DNA of 64,000 nucleotides from Owenia fusiformis (taxonomy: Eukaryota; Annelida; Polychaeta; Sabellida; Oweniidae): contig CAIIXF020000006.1 of assembly GCA_903813345.2 (NCBI GenBank), positions 31,292,024-31,356,023 on the forward strand, read 5' to 3'. Below the pieces are notes generated by a model. The model was given only the letters and a program-made list of their open reading frames with translations, did not search any database and was not told the origin of the DNA. Made by a program: the position numbers and the translations under genes. Below are positions 52,153-64,000 of the stretch, piece after piece (the stretch's first letter is position 1; every line of letters starts with the position of its first letter).

Positions 52153-53406
52153 TTACATTACATATTTGTTATAAAATTCAATGTTGCCAGTTGCTTTATA
52201 TTTGTGATGAAGTTTATTACGCTTGTAAATTTCCTTTTTAATGGTACTAGTGAACCATGGTTGATCATTATACCGTACAGAGAAAGTTTTGCAGGGAATG
52301 TTAACTTTAATTATAGACATGAAGTTATCAACAAACCTTTCAGCTGCGATATTGACTGAATTTTCAAGAATGAAGCTCCAATCAGAGTCAGCTATGTCAA
52401 TGTTAAGTTGCTCTAAGTTAGCATTATCAAAATTCCACATAGTCTTGTTAATAGATGGCTCTCTTGGGACCTTAACTCTTATGTTCGACACAATAGCACA
52501 ATGGTCAGAGTTACCGATTGGGGGATCAACTCTGTGTGATATTAAATGTTCTGAATTTGTTATTATTAGATCAATACATGACTTTAAATTCTGTCTTATT
52601 CTTGTAGCTTCGTTTACAAGCTGCAAGAGGTCAAGTTCAACCAGTGTACTTAGCAGTTCACAACCGGCTAAATTATTATGATCATCTTCATACCAAAAAT
52701 CATTTCTTGCATTAAAGTCTCCATTGATAAAGATGCCATCATTTGGATGCAGTGCCACATTTGATATATTTTCTTTAAAATCTAAAAAATACTGCCTTGT
52801 ATCATTAGCATTTAATGATGGTGATCTATAGAAAAAACCATAGAGAAATGTTTTGTGGTTTAATTTCACTTCAGCCCAGCAATTGACAAGATTATCTGAT
52901 CTAAATTGGTGGAGAATCTGAACATCAATAGAGTCATGACACCAGAGGATAAGACCCCTTCCGGAGTTTGTGCAAAATTTAGGTGCGCCACAATTTTTAA
53001 TGTCAAAAGTTTTTGAATTTAGATCATCAGTTGTGATATGACCAGCTTCACACAAAGCAATTATATGAAACTCTTCTTTTGCTGCATAATTTTTCAGAAA
53101 GTCAAAGCGATTTAATGAGTCTGCCTTCACACTGTTAATGTTGTTGAATAAGATTTTTAAATCATTTGATGGACCTGGATTAGTTTCAATGTCCCCACTT
53201 ATTAGAAGCAATAAGTAGTACATGTGGCTTGGATTGTGTATGAAAAAAGAAGAACCAGGTATACATAGCATGACAAGCGTTAACACTGAAAGATTTAATA
53301 TGATTGGTGTTAAGTGTGAATAGAGACCCACCAAATGTCTTGATATGGAAAGCAATGTATATAAGATTATACATACATAAGCTGTATGAATAGCAAAAAG
53401 CAGCAC
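52153..53406 (-). CDS. LINE endonuclease region with N-terminal 2A-like peptide
   Basis: A 417-residue frame. Residues 1-70 are strongly hydrophobic, then SGDIETNPGP at residues 70-79 (53170-53199) matches the 2A consensus D-V/I-E-x-N-P-G-P; ribosome skipping would fall between G78 and P79. The rest is an endonuclease/exonuclease/phosphatase domain: NNINSVKAD near 88-96, catalytic Glu at 120 (ALCEAG), GDFNARND at 229-236 and SDH at 300-302. Apurinic-type endonucleases nick target DNA for reverse transcription. The frame stops at a TAA where a frameshift separates it from the RT. Confidence 0.9.
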   Translation of the reverse strand: MLLFAIHTAYVCIILYTLLSISRHLVGLYSHLTPIILNLSVLTLVMLCIPGSSFFIHNPSHMYYLLLLISGDIETNPGPSNDLKILFNNINSVKADSLNRFDFLKNYAAKEEFHIIALCEAGHITTDDLNSKTFDIKNCGAPKFCTNSGRGLILWCHDSIDVQILHQFRSDNLVNCWAEVKLNHKTFLYGFFYRSPSLNANDTRQYFLDFKENISNVALHPNDGIFINGDFNARNDFWYEDDHNNLAGCELLSTLVELDLLQLVNEATRIRQNLKSCIDLIITNSEHLISHRVDPPIGNSDHCAIVSNIRVKVPREPSINKTMWNFDNANLEQLNIDIADSDWSFILENSVNIAAERFVDNFMSIIKVNIPCKTFSVRYNDQPWFTSTIKKEIYKRNKLHHKYKATGNIEFYNKYVM

Positions 53407-53417
53407 AAATGGTAATA

Positions 53418-55456
53418 CAGGGTTTGTACACCTTTTTCAAAATGAATTTCCCTGACATTTCCCTGACATTTCCAGGCAAAAAAGGAAATTTCCAGATCCA
53501 GTTTTCCTTGCACGGCCTCTAAAAAGTCTCTAACAACTGTATTATTTAAAAGACATGACTTATTATGAAACAGTATCATTTCTCATGACTTAACTTTACT
53601 TCTACATGCCGTCTTATTCATCAATTTATTCCTGATACATTATATTCTCAATTTTACATATCTACATTGCATAAGGTCAAAGATAAACATACATGTACAG
53701 GGGCATAGCCAACAAGTGTCAAGGGGGTGTATCTTTTGGGTTTTGCATCACTGCGAGCGAAGGAAAACCAAAAGGGGGGTACGGGGGTTCACCCCCGGAA
53801 ATTTTTCAAAATTGATAATAGTATATGGTGCATTCTAAGCATTTCAAACTATGATTTTTTAATGTTTTGTAATGAATCCAAATAAAAACTGAAACTTCAA
53901 AATGTTGATCTAAAGAAAAATAGCAACTCACTTGAGGGGCAATTCCCACCTAATGAAACATATTTTATTGAATATTCGAACATTTCACCTGGGGTATATT
54001 TGCGATCAATACCCCTGGTAATACGTGTAATCTGTGACATCATAACGGTGGGTCGTAGTAATGGCGGACCATCGAAACATTTTGGTGAGTTATTTCATGT
54101 TCGAATCGTAATATAGACCTCAGAGCAGGGGTAATATCGTCGAATACACCCCTTAGGGCTAGGCACAAAAGCTTATGGCAAGTGGGTTCTTGGGCAGAGG
54201 CTCTATATACAGTAATAACACAAGAACACAAATGTGTACAATATGTCCCCACCAATGGGTGATCCCGTCTAATGGTTATCCTGAAAATGAGTAGACAAGA
54301 CTTTACTGTTACAATTTTGGGTCAGAAAATGCAAAATGGCCACCTTTAAACTTACCCAGAATGCCAAAAAATGAGTCAGCTGTAGATTTCCATACTAAGA
54401 ACCATTCCTGAAAATTTGAAATTGATACGTCAAACAGTAAGATCTACCAAATGGTTCACCTGAAAACGCGTAGACAAGACGTTACAGACAAGATTTAAGG
54501 ACAGAAAATCCAAAATGGCTGCCTTGACATTTACCCAGATTGCCAAAAAACTAATCAGATCTAGATCTTTATACTAAGAATCATCCCTGAAAATTTAGAA
54601 TTGATCCACCAAACGGTTCACTTGAAAACACGTAGACAAGACTTCACAGACAAGATTTTAGGACGGAAAAATCCAAAATGGCTGACAATAAAAAAGTGAT
54701 TATGAGTTTTTGCTGATTTCTTTTTACAAAATTATCACATATAACTACTGTTGACAATAACACAGGATGCGCCTAGGCCGACAATATGGCCCCGCACTAT
54801 GTGGTGGGGACATAAAAAGCATTGGTATATAAAATTTGAACCAAATCTGTCAACTGATATTTGAGTTATCACCCTGATAGATAGATAGACTGAATACGAC
54901 CGGAGTGTCGAACAGACAGCTCCCTAATATAAATACAATCTTAAACTGTAAAGAGTTCCCGGATTTTCTTTTGTTTTTCACCTCCCACCCTCCTCAGATT
55001 AACCCCTCAACAAACCATGAAACATTTACCAATAATTAACTTTGAATGGCCTAAGACTAACTTACTACATGGAAAAGCATAATTGTATTGAACCATCTAC
55101 ACATATTCTTTATTCCGTTTCAGTATAATGTTCACACTGTTCTTACAAATAGACAAAACCAGATTTAATGTCATTCAATCAACCCTAATGAAAAGATAAA
55201 CAATTAGTGGAAACAACTTAACATTTGATTTTGGATTTCATTGATATCCTGTCATAGCCTTGAAATGTATTTTGCTTGAACATTATTTTTTCAACAATCA
55301 AACAAAATTCCCTGACATTTCCCTGACACATCTACTGTTTCAAAATTCCCTGACATTTTTGGTCCTTTTTGACCCAATTTTAAATTTCCCTGAGATTTCC
55401 AGCACCTGGAAAAATAAATCAATTTCCCTGACATTTCCAGGTGTGTACGAACCCTG
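53418..55456. mobile_element. 2.0-kb TIR element, hAT-like ends, non-autonomous
   Basis: Left end CAGGGTTTGTACACC and right end, in complement, CAGGGTTCGTACACACC; both continue into repeated ATTTCCCTGACATTTCC. Such CAGGGTTCGTAC ends are common in hAT-type elements. TAATA stands on each side (53413-53417, 55457-55461), shorter than the 8 bp usual for hAT, so the superfamily is uncertain. Inside are about three copies of a ~170-bp unit with AAAATGGC and CCAGA-TGCCAAAAA (about 54330-54690). No transposase frame. Confidence 0.72.
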
Positions 55457-55461
55457 TAATA

Positions 55462-56829
55462 TCAGCAGCTGCACATTGCAGCACCAGATAGATACATGTA
55501 ACCCTCCAGTAGTCAGCAGGGGAGTTAAAATTATACATAAAATAATAGCCACTTGATAAATGTCATTGGAATATTCACACTTCTCAATGGGTCCTACTAT
55601 ATTCTTTGAGCATGTAATGTGATATGAATTAAATAGTCCTACTGCTTTTCTCCAAGATTCAGTACAGCATGGCATTATTAGCCAATTCCTAACCTTGCAG
55701 GTCCAATACAGAACTTAAAATCAGCCTTTAAGCTAGTGTCAAGAATAAAAACCAACCCATAGGATAAGTATAAGTTACATGTACAAGTCAGACCCTGTAA
55801 CTTGGATGAGCAAGCAAAGCAAACACAGTCACAATCAAACACAAACCCATACAAAAGTTTGAGTAAAAGTACATACATGCATTTTGCTAACATACTGGTT
55901 TGCCTGGAAAGGCATATATTCCTGAAACAAATGAGGAACAGTGTCTAGAAATTAACAGTTTGCTGAGTTCCACATGTGAATAATCATTTGCAATAACATG
56001 GTATGAAATTGTGATAAACACAGTTTCCACAATCTATCTACATTTATTATGTACAGTGTAGGTAACTTCATGTTTATGTACAGTACAAGTTGCGCTGGTT
56101 CCCAAGGGGGTTCAACATGCATCAGCAATAACCCCTAAAACATGATACCCTATTATATGTCACAAATTGTCTCCAGATTATGATTAAATGTAACCTGTCA
56201 TGTTGGATCCCAATGCATTGAAAAACTCGTCAGAACAAAAATAGTAAATACACGACAATGAGTTTAGATTGTATTTTCAATTTCCCCATTAGGTGCCCGC
56301 TAAACTACTTGAACACAGTACATACATGTTATAGCTATTTACCTATGTTATATGAAATGAGAAAAACCGAGTACGTTCAATCCCTTCGTCAGCGAGAAAT
56401 GCTTACTAATTATTGACTGGCAGGTTCAGCATAAAATTGATCTAGCCTTACTGTACATGTAAAAAGTACAAGTTGGCTTACGAATTAGATTTTGACTGAG
56501 TTAGTTTACAGAGAAGACTTGCACTCGGTTTATCTTACACCACAGCATTACCTTACTATTCTGTCGTATCCAGATCAGTATATGATAGTCATGATGATTA
56601 CTCGGGGTGGAAGGTGTGAGAATTGTGCAAAAAATGACTTTGTGAGCTGGATGGAGTTTCTCTGTATTTTTCATTATATTAGGGTTTCCTGCATAAGGGA
56701 TTTCGCCTGCGAAGCATATAACTCTTGCGAACATATCTAAATATTGGTCCGAGGAAGACATACCTTGAATTTTTTAGAAAAAAATTGGCTAAAAATGGAA
56801 ACTACAAAAAGTCAAAATGTTCAACTCAA
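55462..56829. other. Intergenic, no feature recognised
   Basis: About 1.4 kb with no frame or repeat I can support. Isolated short frames have no family features. Confidence 0.5.
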
Positions 56830-58140
56830 ACAAAACTCTAGCTATTTAATATTAACACTATGTATTATTTAATGTTTTTCAGATGTTTAAGGACCTTCAT
56901 TAGTGTACTAGTGTCTAGAAATAAGATAATTAAGGACAAAATTTGACATTTTTGATCATTTTCGCTTTCAGCAGTAACATATAGTTCCTTATATCTTGAG
57001 TTTAATGTTGACTGGTTGTTGCAATTTTGATTAAATCTGTGCTTGTACATGTCTTCTTCCATTTAAGATACAAAAAATGTATATTGGACCACTAATGGTC
57101 ATATTAGAGCTTTCAGATCTCCCCTACCCCATTTATTATGAAAAATTACTGAAACATATGAAAATATAGAATAACTTGAATTTATAAACTTTAACAATGT
57201 TGTAGCTATTCTATATCAATATTATGTATTATTTAATGTTTTTCAGATATTTCAGAACCTTTATTGGTATACTAGTGCCTAGAAATGAGACATTTAAGGA
57301 CAAAACTTGGCATTTTTTAAAATCATTTTAGCTTTCAGCAGTAACATATAGTTCCTCATATATTGAGTTTTATGCTTACTGGTTGTTCCAATTGTAATAA
57401 AATCTGATTTTGTAGATGTCTTCTTCCATTTAAGGTATAGGAAATGTATAGTGGACCATCAATGGTCATATTAGAGCTTTCAGATCTCCCCTACCCCATT
57501 TATCATGAAAAATATAAGAAAAATATAAGAAAAATATGAAAATATAAAATAACTTGAAACTATAAACTTTAATAAAGTTGTAGCTATTCTATATCAATAT
57601 TATGTGTTATTTAATGTTTTTAAGATATTTCAGAACCTTTATTGGTAAACTAGTGCCTAGAAATGAGACATTTAAGGACAAAACATGGCTTTCTTGACCA
57701 TTTTCGCTTTCAGCAATACCATATAGGTCCTTATATCTTGAGTTTAATGCTGACTGGTTGGTGCATTCTTAGTCAAATTTGTTCTTGTACATGTCTTCTT
57801 CCATTTAGGATATAGAAAATGTATATTGGACAACCAATGTTGATATTATAGCTTTCATGTCTCCCCTGCCCCATTTATGTAAATGAAAAAGTAATTTCAA
57901 ATCATCAACTTTAACAAAATTGTAGCTATTCTCTATCGATACTATGTATTATTTAATGTAACCTTCATTTGATTACATGTGTCTAAAATTTGGGATTTTT
58001 AGCATTCTGCATTTAGCAGTAGCATATAATTTTCCACAATTATAATTCTTTGATGATAGATTCATATATGTTCTTTATTGAATCTGTCTTCTCTGATTTA
58101 ACTTAAAGAAAATGTATGTAAGACAACGAATATTTTTATT
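56830..58140. repeat. ~365-bp degenerate tandem array, about four copies
   Basis: The landmark TGTATTATTTAATG (or a one-base variant) occurs at 56861, 57225, 57603 and 57945. Shared segments include CTTTCAGCAGTAACATATAG, GTCTTCTTCCATTTA and TTTCAGATCTCCCCTACCCC. Spacing varies between 342 and 378 bp and the last copy is strongly decayed. Confidence 0.82.
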
Positions 58141-59315
58141 AGAGGTCTAAGATCTGCCCTCCACCATTAAATGAGAAAACCAACACAAATGTTATTATTG
58201 CATGATAATATTCTTAAACTTTTCAAAAGTTTAGCATATTTATTAGCACACTAAAAACAAAAAATGACACATAAATGGGCAAAATGACCAATGTTTCAAC
58301 AATATATATATATTCAACAATGTGTCTTGTTATCTTCAAAGCATGGAAAATGTGTTTTAAACACAAATATACATATTAGAGATAAAATTACTACACTACT
58401 ATATTTTCAAAAGATTACTCAAAAATAGCATAGTGCGAAATAATTTTGTAATTTCGCAGTTTACTCTCATATGAATCAAAGGATATGTCTTTATATAGAC
58501 ATGATTGTTCACAACTCTCGAACTTAATCCAGCAACAGCCTGATTTTTCAAATCTCCCTGGTTCTATGTTAGAGCTGCATTTAAGTCATTTTAGAGGTAA
58601 CTGGTCAACTGGTACCCAAGACAAGTCGTACCCAAGCATATATTTTGTTTTGAATCAAGTGTTGGACTGGGAATGTGTAAAGATATACATATTATAACTG
58701 TAACATACTGTTCAGAAGTTTGAAGAATTTTCAGAAGAAATTGATATAATTTTGTAACATTTTGAGCTTTGAGTGTCAATTTATTTTGACTATTATTTTA
58801 TATTGGATGTTCGAGTGAGGAGATATATGTTTATTCCACACATTCATAATCATTTTTTTAAATATTGTATGTTTATGAGTGTTTGGAACACGTGTCAGAT
58901 TTAATTCATCTTGGAAGATGGTATTATTATAAATGTATTGATTCATCAAATCTTGGGCCTAATTTCTTATTAAACAGATAATCTATTTGTCTAGGATTTC
59001 ATATTATCAGAAGTCATATACATGAAATTTAGCAATAAAATATTTTGAATAATATAATAATAGTATACAAGTAATAATGTAGTATAATATTAATATCAAA
59101 TATTATTTTGGTACTTATTCATACATGATATATTATTACACTTAGTATGCATGTGCATAATCCAATTTAGTTCCAATTGGAAAAAAATTAACAGATTAAA
59201 CTTCCTTTAAACTTTCTCAAAATGCTAAAATTAAATGTTTGATTCATTTGTAGAAAAGTCACTGTTGTAATTATATTTATTTATATATATGTTTGGCAAA
59301 AAATGTTGTGAACAA
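58141..59315. other. Intergenic AT-rich sequence
   Basis: No gene recognised. A 70-codon plus-strand frame at 58485-58697 has ordinary amino-acid composition but no family match and no splice context. Confidence 0.45.
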
Positions 59316-60290
59316 GCATTCTATTCTCTCATCACTACCCGTCATTCAACATAACACCAACTTTCAGTTTCAAGGAATGAGAGCACTTGGCACCCGTGTT
59401 TATTAGTAGCGTTATCCCGCAAGACTGGGTTGACAAGACACAAATGTTTGTTCGATTATCGAGGACTCATTGTGCGTAAAATGTATGTATACAGATCAAA
59501 TTAACGTTAATAATCAAGCCTATATAAAGTATAATGATATCTCAGTGAATCCTAGAACTATTAATACGTATAAAGTGAATCTGATTGGCACCATTAAAAC
59601 CTCTACTCTTATTATGAGAGACCGTGTTTATTAGTAGCGTTATCCCGCAAGACTGGGTTGACAAGACACAAATGTTTGTTCGATTATCGAGGACTCATTG
59701 TGCGTAAAATGTATGTATACAGATCAAATTAACGTTAATAATCAAGCCTATATAAAGTATAAGGATATCTCAGTGAATCCTAGAACTATTAATACGTATA
59801 AAGTGAATCTGATTGGCACCATTAAAACCTCTACTCTTATTATGAGAGACCGAGGACTCCTTAAAAGCTTTAAAAAGAAACCATCTTCATCTAAACTGAG
59901 GTTTCTTTGGAGATGAAAAGGTATGTCAATCAAAACCACTATCTACATGTATATTATTACTGAACAATACTCTTACAAGAGTTGATACATAATGTTTGAA
60001 ATTTACGAATACAACACTGTAATGTGAATATTAAAACGAAGTGTATGTGTTGACTACACGGTGACAAAGCTCAGAATGTCTTTCTATACACTCTACCTTC
60101 ACCACGAAAACATCCACTCACTCACATAACTCTACATTGAACTGAACTCATCGTTCAGCCAATAGAAAGCATTTATGTTCTAAAGTCGCTACGCTCCACC
60201 GAACATAAATAGGCATTCTATTCTCTCATCACTACCCGTCATTCAACATAACACCAACTTTCAGTTTCAAGGAATGAGAGCACTTGGCAC
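59316..60290. repeat. 78-bp direct repeats enclosing a 228-bp tandem duplication
   Basis: 59316-59393 and 60213-60290 (starting GCATTCTATTCTCTCATCAC) read the same. Between them 59396-59623 is repeated head to tail at 59624-59851 with very few differences (for example TATAATGATATC versus TATAAGGATATC). 228 is a multiple of three, but the first copy meets a stop (GTTTATTAG) at the junction. After the second copy an AAAAG-GTATGT donor-like site appears (about 59916-59925). Identity unknown; possibly exon-derived or part of a repeat family. Confidence 0.75.
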
Positions 60291-61226
60291 ACAGAAAATC
60301 TAAAGAACGGGAAAGATATAGAACAATAAATTGATTATGTCAATTTGAATCCACAGATTCTAGATACCAACACTTTATAGATAAAAGTATCAGTCTTCGG
60401 CAGAAATACTTATTCAACAATCCTGTCTTTAAATGTCGGTCAGTATTTGAATTATTTTACACTGAACCAATGCTAAAATATAATGTCATCTCAATGTAAA
60501 GCAAAAAGCAGCAAACCCTAAGTTACACATTGCAATGTCTCCAAGAGGTATAAAGTTCAATGATCGCTTCGTGTTAGGAAGAATCATAACAAACAATGCT
60601 GTAACTGGCTCCGTCTGCGATTGTTTGAATATCAGTTCAAATGTCCCATCGCTGATATATTTGACTGATGTTGAATCACAAATGTTATGAAGTCCATATG
60701 ACGTATATCCATCCTATGTCAGATTTGACAACATATTTGTCACAAGGCAATTGTACATTCTTTCAGTTGTGTTGATCAGCCCTTTAGCACAACGGTGCTT
60801 GCAACATCTGTGCCAAAATCCCTTAGTTCGGCATATAAACATCACTTTACTTTAACTACTGCTCTACCAGGCTGGAAATATATCCATTAACAAATTTTAA
60901 ATGTATAATTAGAACAATATCTTTAACAATAAATCTATTCGTGAACGATTCACTGATTTTCCAACAGCTCATCTGCAATTCAGCAATATCTAAAGAAAAT
61001 TGTTTAATATAAATGGACACCATCCAGATCAAAATACCTGAAAAGTAATTGACCAATGAAATACATATAGAAATCATCAGGTTGTATATATAGATATAGG
61101 ATTTTATTAGTACTGATGCCCTTTTAGGGCCAAACGTACATCCGATATACAATTTTCAATAACAGTAAATATAGCAATAAAGTAAAGAAAATAGGATTAC
61201 ATTCTTCAAATGACATATATAAAATG
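60291..61226. other. Intergenic, no feature recognised
   Basis: About 0.9 kb of AT-rich sequence. A 98-codon minus frame at 60856-61152 looks like a chance frame rich in Ile and Tyr. Confidence 0.45.
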
Positions 61227-61496
61227 TTACTTTGATATAAGAATCCTGTCTCTACCAATCATTAGATACTTTATCATGTCAGCAGCTTCTTTTAATATGA
61301 TCCCCTCACTCGTCAATAGAAAAATTGTCTTTTGGTGATCATTCATGTTTTTAAAATTACTACACAGGTTTTCAAGTTTTTCAATATGGGATTTTCTGAT
61401 AAACTCCAATTTTTTACATTTGAATAAAAAGTGTGTTTCATCTTCTATAACCGAGTCCTTACATATTTTACAAAATCGAATTGAATTGCCTATCAT
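61227..61496 (-). pseudogene. LINE reverse-transcriptase C-terminal fragment
   Basis: An 89-residue frame containing CKICKDSVIEDETHFLFKC: a C-x2-C-x9-H-x4-C cluster followed by a charged helix (KLEFIRKSHIEKLENL). This arrangement is the C-terminal tail of Jockey/CR1-type RTs, as also seen at the end of the LINE at 49837. No RT core follows upstream, so it is a fragment of a different LINE family, probably old. Confidence 0.65.
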
Positions 61497-61679
61497 GACA
61501 TGTTTACCTGTGAATTGTAATTCTTATGCAGTGGTACATTACACACGTCTAAACTATAAACTTGTGTCAGCATATACATCGTAATCTCACATATATAGAA
61601 ATGTCGTTAGCAATTCTCATTTTGTGCACTATCATATATAACCTGGTGTATTCACGTGCATTTCTCAATATGTTTATCT

Positions 61680-63600
61680 GAATATCTCTGCGAGTTTACC
61701 TAAACATCTCAATGTTTACCTGAACATCCCAATGTTTTTGCCTATACATTTCAATGTGTTTACATACACATCACATTACATCTGTATATCCCGTATGTTT
61801 CAAGGATTTTCCAGTTTTCTTGCCCGCGCATTACAGTTTGCTAACCTTCAAACCACAGTGTGCTTACCTTCACATCATATTGTGATTAACTGCAACCATG
61901 GTGTGCATATCTACACATCAAGATGTGCTTACCTACACATCACTGTGTACTTACCTGCACATCACAATGTGCTTACCTGCACATCACAGGGTGCTTACCT
62001 ACACATAACAGTGTGCTTTAACCTACACGTTACAATGTGCTTGCCTACACATTACAGTGTGCTTACCTACACACCACTATTTACTTACCTACACATCACG
62101 ATGTGCTTACCTGTACATCACAGGGTGCTTACCTACACATTACAGTGTGCTTACCTACACATTGCAATGCTTACCTACGCATTACAGTGTGCTTACCTAC
62201 ACATTACAGTGTGCTTACCTGCACATCTCGCTGTGCTTACCTGCACATCACTGATACCCTGCACATCATGACGTGCTTACCTGCTCATCAAAGTATGCTA
62301 CCCTGTACATCACGTTGTGTTACCCTGCATATCACGGTATGCTACCCTGCACATCGCTGTGTGCTACTCTGCACATTACAGTGTGCTTACCTGCACATCA
62401 CAGTATGTTACCCTGCACATCACGGTGTGCTAGCCTGCACGTTGCGGCGTGCTTATATACACATCACACTGTGTTACCCTACACATCACGGTGTTCTAAT
62501 CTGCACATCACAGTGTGCTACCCTGCACATCACGGTGTGCCAGCCTGCACGTCACGGCGTGCTAATATACACATCACACTGTGTTACCCTGCACATCACA
62601 CTGTGTTACCCTGCACATCACGGTGTGCTAACCTGCACATCACGGTGTGCTAGCCTGCACGTCACGGCGTGCTCATATACACATCACACTGTGTTACCCT
62701 GCACATAACGTTGTGCTAACCTGCACATCACAGTGTGCTACCCTGTACATCACGGTGTGCTAGCCTTCACGTCACAGCGTGCTTATATACATATCACACT
62801 GTACTAACCTGCACATCACAGTGTGCTACCCTGCACATCACAGTGTGCTAACCTGCATATCACGGCGTGCTAACCTACACAATAAAATGTGCTACCAATC
62901 ACATAACTTTGTGCTTACTTACATATCTCAGTTGGTTAACCTTCATATCACAGTGTGTTTACGTACACATTACAGTGGCTTACCTGTACGCGCCATGTTA
63001 TGCATACATACACGTCCCGTTTTAATTTATCTGTACATCACAGTGTGTTTACCTGCATATAATGGTCTGCTTACGTTCAACTATCAGTGTGCTAACCTGC
63101 ACGTAATGGTATGCCTGCCTTTATATTACGGTGTGCTAACATTCACATCACGTTGCATGTCACAATAATATGCTTACCTATGCATGCATCACAGTGTGGT
63201 CACCTGTAAATCAGTGTGTACGATCTGCAAATCCCATTGTGCTAGCCTATATAGTACAATGTGCTTTCATGCACATCCCAGTGAGAGTACCTCTTCATTG
63301 CAATTTGATTGTATGAGCATTACAGTGCTTACATGTAGATCACAATGTGTTATCTTGTACACCACGTTATTCTTACCTAAATATCACTGTTTACCTCCAC
63401 AGCAAAGTATCTTGATATGCTTACCTGCACCTAGTGATGTGCTTACCTGCATATCATGGCGTGCTTTCTTGCACGTCATTACCTGTCCATTCGAATATGC
63501 TAAGCTGTATAAGATGTTAATGAATGTTCTTACACAACCCAGTGTGCTTGTCTGTATAGCAATTGTGCTAAATGCGCAATACATGCATTTGCGAATATAA
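61680..63600. repeat. ~22-bp minisatellite array
   Basis: About 80 units of TGCTTACCTGCACATCACAG (plus a GTG connector), with variants such as CTAACCTGCAC and TTACCTACACATTACAG. The unit of 21-22 bp shifts frame, so the long plus-strand frames rich in Cys, Leu, His and Thr are artefacts. The middle part is most regular (61900-62900); both edges are decayed. Confidence 0.93.
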
Positions 63601-64000
63601 GCGTGCACATTATCTTCAATGTGCTGTATCAACAAACTAATATCTATGTCAAATAAACCATTGCTTTAACTATTTAGCCTTTGCCTGATTATACTGTAAC
63701 TTTAAAATGAATCTTAAATCTTAAAGCAAATACATGTTAACTTTTACCACCAAAACGTGTGAATTAAACTAACTACTCTGACTTTACCCGGGTCTTGTTC
63801 CACAAAAGGATTGTTTGAAAACGCCTCTTTTTATGATTTTAAAAGCCTAAAGTCAAAATGTTAAGCTTTTGCAACATTGCTCATTGCATTACGTTTTAAA
63901 ATTAATGAACAACCTTCTTGATGAAAGTAGTAGTTCGAAATCAAGCTTCACTGTCCTGTCATCTAGATCTACAAAAATGCTTTACGATTGTCTATCCTGG
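63601..64000. other. Unannotated right edge
   Basis: About 400 bp of AT-rich sequence without a recognised gene or repeat. Confidence 0.5.

Larger units (their letters stand above)
49613..53410 (-). mobile_element. CR1-like non-LTR retrotransposon (LINE), frameshifted
   Basis: Minus-strand order: hydrophobic N-terminus with 2A-like motif, EEP endonuclease, reverse transcriptase, C-terminal Cys/His motif, ~190-bp 3' UTR, then an A-run (a T-run at about 49626-49638 on the plus strand). The reading frame is broken at about 52150 and again at about 51520, so this copy is not autonomous as it stands. The coding sequence is otherwise well preserved, so it is fairly young. The 5' end stops at or near the boundary of the TIR element at 53418. 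Confidence 0.9.

Noticed and set aside
61732-62708. Long plus-strand frames rich in Cys, His, Leu and Thr
   Set aside because: They are translations of the 22-bp satellite in several frames at once, not a Cys-rich protein.
61680-63600. CRISPR-like look of regular short repeats
   Set aside because: Units are contiguous, without unique spacers, in a eukaryotic context with introns and LINEs.

Overview
This is eukaryotic nuclear DNA from a metazoan, most likely a bivalve or other lophotrochozoan. The reasons are an AT-rich background, spliceosomal introns with GT...AG ends, a secreted cysteine-rich modular gene with phase-1 exons, a CR1-like LINE with an endonuclease domain and a 2A-like peptide, and many terminal-inverted-repeat (TIR) and foldback elements. 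The species assignment is an inference; nothing in the window fixes it.

The left three quarters (1-49 kb) is one large minus-strand gene. I rebuilt 23 coding exons by eye, from a signal-peptide exon at 48969-49029 down to 76-282. Every junction has GT/AG and every phase agrees. The model gives about 1188 residues and stays open at the left edge, so the 3' end lies outside. Domain order: signal peptide; a 26-nt microexon; short Cys repeats (exons 3-6 and 8) with one antistasin-like domain among them (exon 7); a lustrin-like Cys module (exon 9); about nine pacifastin/VWC-N-like six-Cys repeats (exons 10-12); half and full von Willebrand factor C (VWC) modules (exons 13-23). It looks like an extracellular protease-inhibitor, matrix or growth-factor-binding protein.

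The introns are packed with mobile DNA: a 3.95-kb TA-flanked element that is nearly all of intron 11; a pogo-like element inside an arm of a foldback element; a Mutator-like element with a 9-bp target duplication; a Tc1/mariner-type MITE; a 190-bp tandem array; a 1045-bp tandem array; several foldback elements; two related ~2.7-kb foldback elements, each carrying a different nested Harbinger-like insertion; and a non-autonomous LTR retrotransposon with apparently identical LTRs.

Upstream of the gene (49.2-64 kb) lie a putative 5' UTR exon, a frameshifted LINE (49.6-53.4 kb), a TIR element (53.4-55.5 kb), a ~365-bp degenerate array, a 228-bp tandem duplication, a LINE C-terminal fragment and a long ~22-bp satellite (61.7-63.6 kb) with a local 110-bp higher-order period. 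I saw no second intact host gene, no tRNA or rRNA gene and no CRISPR array.
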